This document shows positions 56,847 through 64,000 of a stretch of DNA of 64,000 nt, piece after piece. The translations under genes and the position numbers were made by a program. Numbering within the stretch: position 1 is the first letter of the stretch; every line of letters begins with the position of its first letter. Source of the DNA: Rhodopseudomonas rhenobacensis (GTDB taxonomy: Bacteria; Pseudomonadota; Alphaproteobacteria; Rhizobiales; Xanthobacteraceae); contig NZ_JACHIH010000002.1 of the NCBI RefSeq assembly GCF_014203125.1, positions 1-64,000 of the forward strand, in the 5' to 3' direction. The notes under the pieces are model-generated. The model was not told the DNA's origin. It did not search any database and saw only the letters and a list, made by a program, of their open reading frames with translations.

Positions 56847-57058
56847 AATCCGCGATCGACCGCATTCTTCAAACTTACGGCCTGCTGACCAACCGCGAAG
56901 CCGCGGCGGCGGCGCAGCAGCGGGTCGAAAACTACATCCGCACCCTGGTCGAGGGCGGCGAGACCGACGTCGACCGGCTGACGGTCTGCGGCCTGGTCTA
57001 TCTGCGCGAACAGGACGGCAGCAATGTCTCGGTGAAGGCCGGCTACACCGGCATGTAA
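56843..57058 (+). CDS. Small protein of 71 aa coupled to its upstream neighbour
   Basis: The protein starts MKSAIDRILQTYGLLTNREA, with an N-terminal helix followed by a beta-rich tail (TDVDRLTVCGLVYLREQDGS). One Cys. Its ATG overlaps the stop of the 80-aa gene. No family assignment. A terminator-like hairpin follows at 57067. Confidence 0.72.
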   Translation: MKSAIDRILQTYGLLTNREAAAAAQQRVENYIRTLVEGGETDVDRLTVCGLVYLREQDGSNVSVKAGYTGM

Positions 57059-57066
57059 GGGCAGGG

Positions 57067-57086
57067 GGGTCGCAGAGCGGCGACCC
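57067..57086 (+). terminator. Terminator-like hairpin after the two small coupled genes
   Basis: GGGTCGC-agagcg-GCGACCC is a 7-bp GC-rich stem with a 6-nt loop, 8 bp after the stop codon. Only two T residues follow, so it may be a weak terminator. Confidence 0.6.
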
Positions 57087-57275
57087 TTCCTCGCGCTGTC
57101 GCGGCGGCGAGGCAGCCGTGAGCTGCCATGCTGACACGGCGAGATGCGCGTGATCGATGAGCGCCTGCTGCTGCATGGGAATTCCACCCATTTTGCAGCT
57201 CTGAAGCCAATCCAAATCTTGGCGTCGACCTCTTTGCGCGATAAGACGTCCGCATTCGGTGAGGGGTTGTGAGTC

Positions 57276-57482
57276 ATGGACAAGGCGGCAATGCGCGCGG
57301 AGGCCGAACGGCTGATGCGCGAAGCGATGGAACGCAAGGCCGTCGTGGTCAAGCAGGGCGACACCCGGATCATGGCGACCTGTGGAAAGTGCGGCGCCGC
57401 CAACAAGATCTCCGCGCCGCGCGGCGAGACCCGGGTGAAATACGCCTGCAAGGAATGCGGACATAGCCAGATCGCGATGTGA
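57276..57482 (+). CDS. Small zinc-ribbon protein of 68 aa
   Basis: An N-terminal charged helix (MDKAAMRAEAERLMREAMER) precedes a zinc-ribbon: Cys-x2-Cys in TCGKCGAANK, then Cys-x2-Cys in YACKECGHSQIAM. This looks like a small nucleic-acid- or protein-binding zinc module. It lies alone, about 100 bp before the convergent TIR pair. The precise family was not recognised. Confidence 0.78.
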   Translation: MDKAAMRAEAERLMREAMERKAVVVKQGDTRIMATCGKCGAANKISAPRGETRVKYACKECGHSQIAM

Positions 57483-57586
57483 GATTTGGGGCGGGTCGAC
57501 GCGGCGACTTTGAGTAGCAAGGTGTCGGCGTGAGCGGAAGGATTTGCCGCCTAGCAGCCAACCGCGCTCAACTACGACAGCACCGA

Positions 57587-58018
57587 TCAATCCGCCGCAA
57601 TGATCTGCCGTTGTTCTGCAGGGACCGCATGGACCAAAGTATCGGCCACGCTGTCCAGCGAGCGACGATCGGCGTCCAGCACCAGCAGGCCAGCAAGGTC
57701 AGTCGGCAGCTCGGTGGAGCCAGCGTCACGTCCCGGTGGCAAAACTGCAAGCACCGGTTTGCCGAGCGCCTTGGCGGCGCCGGCCTCGAACCAGATGCTG
57801 TTGCGGTTTGCTGTGGTTTGCGACGGGATCAGTAACACCAAAGCGGTGGCGTCCTCGATCTGCCGGCGCAACCCGGCGCTCAGGTCGCTTCCGAACGCGG
57901 TGTCGAGGTCCCCTGCGACCGAGATCCCGCGCTGCTTCAACAGCTCACCGAGCTGATGCGCGAAAATGCGATCTTCCCGCGCATAGGAGATGAAAACCCG
58001 CTTGTCGCCTTCAGACAT
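57587..58018 (-). CDS. TIR-domain protein 2 (second gene of pair)
   Basis: This 143-aa single-domain protein opens with the TIR box RVFISYAREDRIFAHQLGEL. It continues through LVLLIPSQTTANRNSIWFEAG and AAKALGKPVLAVLPP. Glu78 in SIWFEAG is in the position of the catalytic Glu of NADase TIRs. The start is excellent: GAAGGAGG lies 6 nt before ATG 58018, inside the end of the upstream TIR gene, and the two frames overlap by 8 nt. There is no other domain or membrane segment. It could act as an NAD-cleaving effector or make a signalling product, but activity is inference. Confidence 0.88.
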   Translation of the reverse strand: MSEGDKRVFISYAREDRIFAHQLGELLKQRGISVAGDLDTAFGSDLSAGLRRQIEDATALVLLIPSQTTANRNSIWFEAGAAKALGKPVLAVLPPGRDAGSTELPTDLAGLLVLDADRRSLDSVADTLVHAVPAEQRQIIAAD

Positions 58019-58424
58019 CCACGGCCTCCTTCACGCGTTCGGCTAGTTCGCTAATATAGGTATCGAACTCGTTCAGGCCAATAACATTGGTGGGAGAGAG
58101 CATCGCCAACCCGCCGTGATCCCGTTCGATCTGTTCGAGCGACAGGCCGTAAATCACTCCCACGTAGCGCTTTCGCAGCGCCCACGCGCCGGCCATCTCG
58201 CTCCACACCCAGTTTCGATCGACCGACCAGGGCGTCAGCAGCGACACCAATTCCGTGCAGCCGATCAGGCCGGCATGGACACGCTGTTCGATCCGATCGC
58301 CGCTTTTGATGTCGAAGATGTCGATGAAGACCTGCGCTTCGGTCCTCTCGACGATCAGTCTTGCCATCTGGCGCGCGATCCAGCGGTCGTGCCAGCCATG
58401 CGAGACGAACACATGATAGGACAT
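58011..58424 (-). CDS. TIR-domain protein 1 (first gene of pair)
   Basis: The 137-aa protein starts MSYHVFVSHGWHDRWIARQM, a TIR box. It continues through LIGCTELVSLLTPWSVDRNW and VWSEMAGAWALRKRYVGVIY. Glu76 in VWSEMAGAW matches the TIR catalytic Glu. A GGGGGAA precedes ATG 58424; the frame is open a further 33 codons upstream to 58523, so a longer form cannot be excluded. It overlaps the second TIR gene and is divergent from glyA. Regional GC is lower than in glyA. No sensor partner is visible. Confidence 0.85.
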   Translation of the reverse strand: MSYHVFVSHGWHDRWIARQMARLIVERTEAQVFIDIFDIKSGDRIEQRVHAGLIGCTELVSLLTPWSVDRNWVWSEMAGAWALRKRYVGVIYGLSLEQIERDHGGLAMLSPTNVIGLNEFDTYISELAERVKEAVDV

Positions 58425-58674
58425 CGCATTCCCCCGACGCGACTTTCCGCCGAATAGAGCACACGCATCTTCAGCGGCCAACAGCAGCTCCCGAAGCGCC
58501 CACGCCACTGGCGTATCCACCATATCTTGCTTAAATGACGCAGCCCGGGCGCAAAACCTTGGCCATTTCGGCCGGATATGATATGGCCCAGCCAGCTTCC
58601 GACCGCCCTAGACAGCCGCCCGCATTGGTCCCGCCTCATTGGCTAAGGGATTGCGGCAGTGGAGACATTTCGCC

Positions 58675-60000
<1,326 letters not shown>

Positions 60001-60027
60001 GGGTCTCTGACTCTTGAAGGACTCCGC

Positions 60028-60513
60028 ATGCGCTGTCCGAGCTGCAGCTCTCTCGACACCCAGGTCAAGGACTCCCGTCCGACTGAAGACTCCGCCGTCA
60101 TTCGCAGGCGGCGGGTCTGCATGGCGTGCAACTTCCGCTTCACCACCTTCGAGCGGGTGCAGCTGCGCGAGCTGACGGTGATCAAGCGCAACGGCCGCCG
60201 GGTGCCGTTCGACCGCGACAAGCTGGTGCGCTCGGTGCAGATCAGTCTGCGCAAGCGCCCGGTGGAGCCGGAAAAGGTCGAGAAGATGGTCTCGGCGATC
60301 GTCCGCGAACTGGAGAGCGCCGGCGAGGCGGAGATTTCCTCGGAGGCGATCGGCGAGATCGTGATGGAGCATCTGCGCAAGCTCGACGACGTCGCCTATG
60401 TGCGCTTCGCCTCGGTGTATCGCAATTTTCGCGAGGCCAAGGACTTCGAGGCGGTGCTCGGCGAATTGTCCGGCGACGAGATGGCGCGGCTGGCCGCGTT
60501 GCGGCTGAAATGA
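60028..60513 (+). CDS. nrdR: Transcriptional repressor NrdR
   Basis: NrdR represses ribonucleotide reductase genes in response to ATP/dATP. The 161-aa protein has the N-terminal zinc ribbon ([18 protein letters not shown], then [17 protein letters not shown]) and the ATP-cone ([19 protein letters not shown]). The length is normal. The stop overlaps the ribD ATG. Confidence 0.97.
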   Translation: MRCPSCSSLDTQVKDSRPTEDSAVIRRRRVCMACNFRFTTFERVQLRELTVIKRNGRRVPFDRDKLVRSVQISLRKRPVEPEKVEKMVSAIVRELESAGEAEISSEAIGEIVMEHLRKLDDVAYVRFASVYRNFREAKDFEAVLGELSGDEMARLAALRLK

Positions 60514-61661
60514 TCTTCCGCATCCTGGAAGATCAATACGCCGACAAGATCCATCAGGCGAAGGCCGCCGACCTGCGGTTCATGCAGCTCGCGCTGACGC
60601 TCGGCCGCCGCGGGCTGGGCCGCACCGCGCCCAATCCGGCGGTCGGCGCGGTGATCGTCAAGGACGGCGTGATCGTCGGCCGCGGCTGGACGCAACCCGG
60701 CGGACGCCCCCATGCCGAGGTCGAGGCGCTGCACCGCGCCGGGCGCGCCGCGCGGGGCGCTACTCTCTACGTGACGCTGGAGCCGTGTTCGCATCACGGC
60801 AAGACGCCGCCCTGCGCCGACGCGGTGATCGCCGCCGGCGTTGCGCGCGTCGTCTCCGCAATCGAAGACCCCAATCCGGAGGTGGCCGGGCAGGGCCATG
60901 CCCGGCTGCGTGCCGCCGGCATCCGGGTCGATGTCGGGCTGTGCGGCGCGGAGGCCGCGCACGACCACGCCGGGCATTTCCGCCGCGTCTGTGACGGCCG
61001 GCCGCATGTGATTCTGAAACTGGCGGTGTCGTCCGACGACAAGATCGCCGCGACCCCGGGCCAGCCGACCGCGATCACCGGCGAGGAAGCGCGGTCGCGG
61101 GTGCATCTGCTGCGCGCGCAATGCGACGCCGTGCTGATCGGAATCAGGACCGCGCTGGCCGACGATCCGCTGTTGACCTGCCGGCTGCCGGGGATGGCGA
61201 AGCGCTCGCCCATTCGCGTGGTGCTGGACCCCGCGCTGCGGCTGCCCGGCGACAGCCGCTTGGTACATTCCGCCCGGAGCACGCCGCTGTGGCTGCTGTC
61301 CTCCGAGATCGCCGAAGCCGCGGCCGCCGCCAAGCTCGGCGCTGCGGGCGCGCAGATCATTCACGTCGCGGATTGTGCGGAGACGCCGGGGCTGGATCTC
61401 GCCGCGGTGTTGCGGACGCTGTCCGACAAGGGCATCACTCGGCTCTTGGTCGAAGGCGGCGCCCGCGTCGCGGCGTCCTTTATCGCCGCCGGTCTGGTCG
61501 ACGAGGTCTGGCTGCTGCGCGGCGCGCAAAGCGTCGGCGAGGGCGGCGTCGCCGCGCTCGACGGCCTGCCGCTCAGCGTCATCACCGACGCCCCCGGTTT
61601 CAAGATCCGCGCCAGCGACACGCTCGGCCCCGATTCTCTCACCATCTATGAGCGCAGCTAA
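60510..61661 (+). CDS. ribD: Bifunctional riboflavin deaminase/reductase RibD
   Basis: RibD performs the deaminase and reductase steps of riboflavin synthesis. The 383-aa protein has a zinc-dependent deaminase domain ([22 protein letters not shown]) and a C-terminal reductase domain ([32 protein letters not shown]-like segment). The start overlaps the nrdR stop; an internal ATG at about residue 25 ([11 protein letters not shown]) is the start of shorter homologues. The stop codon overlaps the ribE start (TAATG). Confidence 0.96.
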   Translation: MIFRILEDQYADKIHQAKAADLRFMQLALTLGRRGLGRTAPNPAVGAVIVKDGVIVGRGWTQPGGRPHAEVEALHRAGRAARGATLYVTLEPCSHHGKTPPCADAVIAAGVARVVSAIEDPNPEVAGQGHARLRAAGIRVDVGLCGAEAAHDHAGHFRRVCDGRPHVILKLAVSSDDKIAATPGQPTAITGEEARSRVHLLRAQCDAVLIGIRTALADDPLLTCRLPGMAKRSPIRVVLDPALRLPGDSRLVHSARSTPLWLLSSEIAEAAAAAKLGAAGAQIIHVADCAETPGLDLAAVLRTLSDKGITRLLVEGGARVAASFIAAGLVDEVWLLRGAQSVGEGGVAALDGLPLSVITDAPGFKIRASDTLGPDSLTIYERS

Positions 61662-62269
61662 TGTTCACCGGCATCATCACCGACCAGGGCGAGATCACGG
61701 CCCTGACCCCCACCGCGCAGGGCAGCCTGCACCGGCTGCGGATTGCTTGCGGCTACGATCGCGCGGGCATCGCCGACGGCGCCTCGATCGCCGCCAACGG
61801 CATCTGCCTCACCGTGGTCGGCAGCGGCGTCGAGAACGGCAAGACCTGGTACGAGGTCGACGCCGGCGCCGAGACGCTGGCGGTGACCTCCGCCAAGCAC
61901 TGGCGGGTCGGCACCCGGCTCAATCTGGAGCGCGCGTTGAAGATCGGCGACGAACTCGGCGGCCACATCGTCACCGGCCATGTCGACGGCATCGCCACCG
62001 TCACGACGCGCGAAGACCTCACCGATATGGCGCGGTTCGAATTGACCACATCGCGGGAGCTGGCGCGGTTCATCGCCGCCAAGGGCTCGGTGACGCTGGA
62101 CGGCGTGTCGCTGACCGTCAACACCGCGGTCGACACCACCTTCTCGGTGTTGATCATCCCGCACACGCTCGATGTCACCACGCTGTCACGCTGGCAGCCC
62201 GGCAGCGACATCAACCTCGAAATCGACCTGATGGCGCGTTACGCCGCGCGCCTCGCGGAAATGAAATAG
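61661..62269 (+). CDS. ribE: Riboflavin synthase alpha chain
   Basis: Riboflavin synthase dismutates two 6,7-dimethyl-8-ribityllumazine molecules. The 202-aa protein shows the two lumazine-binding repeats: [15 protein letters not shown] with IAANGICLTVVG, and GGHIVTGHVDGIATV with LDGVSLTVNT. The ATG overlaps the ribD stop. A repeat element lies between it and ribH. Confidence 0.96.
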   Translation: MFTGIITDQGEITALTPTAQGSLHRLRIACGYDRAGIADGASIAANGICLTVVGSGVENGKTWYEVDAGAETLAVTSAKHWRVGTRLNLERALKIGDELGGHIVTGHVDGIATVTTREDLTDMARFELTTSRELARFIAAKGSVTLDGVSLTVNTAVDTTFSVLIIPHTLDVTTLSRWQPGSDINLEIDLMARYAARLAEMK

Positions 62270-62320
62270 CGCTCGCTTTGCTGTTGGCTTTGGCCGGCGG
62301 CGCGCCTAAAACCCCGAAGC

Positions 62321-62421
62321 CCTCATGGTGAGGAGTGCGCCATCTTTGGCGCGCGTCTCGAACCATGAGGAGATCGGCGCCATCCTTCGAGACGCGGCCT
62401 TCGGCCGCCCTCAGGATGAGG
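62321..62421. repeat. Palindromic intergenic repeat, family C (CTCATGGTGAGGAG / CTCAGGATGAG type)
   Basis: Two abutting inverted repeats are seen: CCTCATGGTGAGGAG..GTCTCGAACCATGAGG, then CATCCTTCGAGACGCGGCC..GGCCGCCCTCAGGATGAGG. It lies between co-directional ribE and ribH and may set their relative expression. A relative is at 63540-63660. Confidence 0.8.
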
Positions 62422-62479
62422 TCATTGCCGGTGGAAACGCGTTAAAGACCCTTCGAACCGAACGGAATGAATTGATCAG

Positions 62480-62971
62480 ATGGCGGACGCGCGACGCGCT
62501 CAGTTGCAGGACCAGACCGACGTTTCCGGCGCGCGTGCGCTGATCGTCGAGGCGCGGTTCTACGACGACATCCAGGATGCGCTGCTGGAAGGCGCGCTGG
62601 CCGAACTTCAGGCGGCAGGCGTCGCCCACGACATCCTCACGGTGCCGGGGGCGCTGGAGATTCCCGCCGCGATCGCCATCGCGCTGGATGCCGCGGAAGC
62701 AAACGGCAAGCCCTATGACGCGGCGATCGCGCTCGGCTGCGTGGTGCGCGGCGACACCATCCATTTCGAGATCGTCTCGATGGAATCGTCGCGGGCGCTG
62801 ATGGACCTTGCGGTGACGCGGAAATTCCCGCTCGGCAACGGCATCATCACGGTGAACACCGACGAACAGGCCTGGGCGCGCGCCCGGGCCTCCGAACTCA
62901 ACAAGGGCGGTGACGCCGCGCGCGCGGCGCTGGCGATGCTGCGGATCAAACGCCGTCTGGCGCGGAGCTGA
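62480..62971 (+). CDS. ribH: 6,7-dimethyl-8-ribityllumazine synthase
   Basis: RibH forms the lumazine precursor of riboflavin. The 163-aa protein contains [56 protein letters not shown] and the active-site region [18 protein letters not shown]. The length is normal. It is followed 8 bp later by nusB, so the two are co-transcribed. Confidence 0.97.
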   Translation: MADARRAQLQDQTDVSGARALIVEARFYDDIQDALLEGALAELQAAGVAHDILTVPGALEIPAAIAIALDAAEANGKPYDAAIALGCVVRGDTIHFEIVSMESSRALMDLAVTRKFPLGNGIITVNTDEQAWARARASELNKGGDAARAALAMLRIKRRLARS

Positions 62972-62979
62972 ACGGCATC

Positions 62980-63489
62980 ATGGCCGAGATCAAAAAGACC
63001 TTCGACAACAAGTCCACGCCGAAGGGCGAGAAGAAAGCCAACCGGCGCGGCGCGGCGCGGCTCGCCGCGGTGCAGGCGCTGTACCAGATGGACGTCGGCG
63101 GCGCCGGCCTCAACGATATCTTCGCGGAGTTCGAAAGCCATTGGCTCGGCAACGAGGTCGAGGGCGATCAATATCTGCCGGCCGAGCAGGCGTTCTTCCA
63201 GGACGTGGTGGCGGGCGTGGTCCGCGACCAGGCCAAGCTCGATCCGTTGATCGACGTCGCCTTGGCCAAGGGCTGGCCGCTGGCGCGGATCGACGCGATT
63301 CTGCGCGCGGTGATGCGGGCAGGGGCCTATGAGCTGGAACACCGCAAGGACGTGCCGGCGCGCGTCGTCGTCTCGGAATATGTCGATGTCGCCAACGCCT
63401 TCGTCGAAGGCGAGGAGACCGGCATGGTCAACGCGGTGCTGGACCAGATCGCGCGGCAATTCCGGGCCGATGAGTTTTCGCGGGGGTAG
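62980..63489 (+). CDS. nusB: Transcription antitermination factor NusB
   Basis: NusB, with NusE (S10), acts in rRNA antitermination. The 169-aa all-helical protein has a Lys-rich N-terminal extension (KKTFDNKSTPKGEKKANRRG), then AARLAAVQALYQMDVG, and the closing VISEYVDVANAF-type segment (VVVSEYVDVANAFVEGEETG). It follows ribH closely, an association conserved across bacteria. Confidence 0.96.
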   Translation: MAEIKKTFDNKSTPKGEKKANRRGAARLAAVQALYQMDVGGAGLNDIFAEFESHWLGNEVEGDQYLPAEQAFFQDVVAGVVRDQAKLDPLIDVALAKGWPLARIDAILRAVMRAGAYELEHRKDVPARVVVSEYVDVANAFVEGEETGMVNAVLDQIARQFRADEFSRG

Positions 63490-63539
63490 CGTCGGGAGCC
63501 GTCCTCTCGATAGTCGGGACCTGCAAAGCGCAGTGAGTC

Positions 63540-63660
63540 GTCATCCTGAAGTGCGAGCCGTCTTCGGCGAGCCTCGAAGGATGCGGCCACGGGTCCCGCG
63601 GCGCATCCTTCGAGACGCCCGGCTTCGCGCTCCGCGCTTCGCCGGGCTCCTCAGGATGAC
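63540..63660. repeat. Palindromic intergenic repeat, family C, second copy
   Basis: The outer arms GTCATCCTGA and TCAGGATGAC enclose two hairpins, including GCCTCGAAGGATGCG/CGCATCCTTCGAGACGC-type pairs. It lies between co-directional nusB and thiL. It shares CATCCTTCGAGACGC and CTCAGGATGA with 62321-62421. Confidence 0.82.
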
Positions 63661-63720
63661 GGTGAGCGTGTAGCGAAGCAGGGCGATTGCTGTGGTCTTC
63701 GGTGCGATGGATGGCAATGC

Positions 63721-64000
63721 ATGGCTTCCGGTGAAGACGATCTGATCGCGCGCTACTTCAAGCCGCTGGCGCACGACGCCGGCGCGTTCGATCTGACCGA
63801 CGACTGCGCGATCCTGAAAGCGTCGGCGGACGATCTGGTGCTGACCACCGACGCCATCGTCGAAGGCGTGCATTTCCTGCCCGATGATCCGCCGGAATCC
63901 ATCGCCCGCAAGGCGTTGCGGGTGAACCTGTCGGACCTGGCGGCCAAAGGCGCTACGCCCGCAGGCTTCCTGCTGACGCTGGCGCTACGCCGCGCCGAGG
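63721..64000 (+). CDS. thiL: Thiamine-monophosphate kinase, N-terminal part (runs off right edge)
   Basis: ThiL phosphorylates thiamine phosphate to the active pyrophosphate. The visible 93 residues match the family: ARYFKPLAHDAGAFDLTDDC, LTTDAIVEGVHFLPDD (Mg-ATP binding) and ALRVNLSDLAAKGATPAGFL. The C-terminus lies beyond the window. It completes the usual ribH-nusB-thiL order. Confidence 0.94.
   Translation, partial: MASGEDDLIARYFKPLAHDAGAFDLTDDCAILKASADDLVLTTDAIVEGVHFLPDDPPESIARKALRVNLSDLAAKGATPAGFLLTLALRRAE

Noticed and set aside
62270-62479. FMN riboswitch upstream of ribH
   Set aside because: The gap is filled by a palindromic repeat; the conserved RFN-element segments were not seen.

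Overview
The window is about 64 kb of GC-rich (roughly two-thirds GC) alphaproteobacterial chromosome. The gene content points to the Nitrobacteraceae (Bradyrhizobiaceae), most likely a Rhodopseudomonas palustris-type strain. Supporting signs are a Bradyrhizobium-style cyclic beta-(1,3),(1,6)-glucan locus (ndvB/ndvD/ndvC), phosphatidylcholine synthase, one bifunctional Rel enzyme, an LdtR/DUF6163 neighbourhood, and three families of palindromic intergenic repeats of the kind common in this group. The species name is an inference from protein character; no database search was run.

Layout. 1-240: the tail of an IS5-type transposase beside a tRNA-Lys. 385-6139: the beta-glucan locus and a small membrane protein. 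6239-11134: a coiled-coil/SPOR-like envelope protein, then glmU and glmS (UDP-GlcNAc supply). 11382-18398: DUF502 protein, recG, sdhE and mfd. 18473-23098: a reverse-strand three-gene operon of a YejA-like peptide-binding protein, a degenerate AMP-binding protein and a PopA-like protein (two REC-like regions plus a degenerate GGDEF domain). 23376-30777: IalB-like protein, hspQ, an AEC transporter, a UbiH-family hydroxylase, pcs, a quinone reductase, rimO and a 48-residue membrane peptide. 30782-33370: pxpB-pxpC-pxpA (5-oxoprolinase). 33591-36845: RraA-like protein, cupin, dapA, mscL and smpB. 36967-42884: family 5 uracil-DNA glycosylase, NYN protein, rpoZ, rel, pdxJ and acpS. 43152-46825: lepB, rnc, era, a small membrane protein and recO. 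46835-51851: parC and a manganese transporter with a probable Mur/Fur operator, among small membrane or periplasmic proteins. 51954-56347: bpt, an RDD protein, hemB, a DUF6163 protein and ldtR. 56604-57482: three small conserved-looking genes. 57587-58424: two overlapping TIR-domain genes. 58675-64000: the conserved glyA-nrdR-ribD-ribE-ribH-nusB-thiL cluster, running off the right edge.

Most of the window is housekeeping: cell-wall precursors, DNA repair, translation quality control, lipid and cofactor synthesis. The accessory-looking parts are the IS/tRNA edge, the YejA/AMP-binding/degenerate-GGDEF operon and the paired TIR module. The TIR pair is the best candidate for an undescribed system. 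It is two single-domain TIR proteins, each keeping the Glu expected of a TIR NADase, translationally coupled, lower in GC than its neighbours, and set between housekeeping genes. The second most interesting object is the degenerate GGDEF protein, which has lost the catalytic motif but keeps an RxxD at exactly the spacing of a c-di-GMP inhibitory site.
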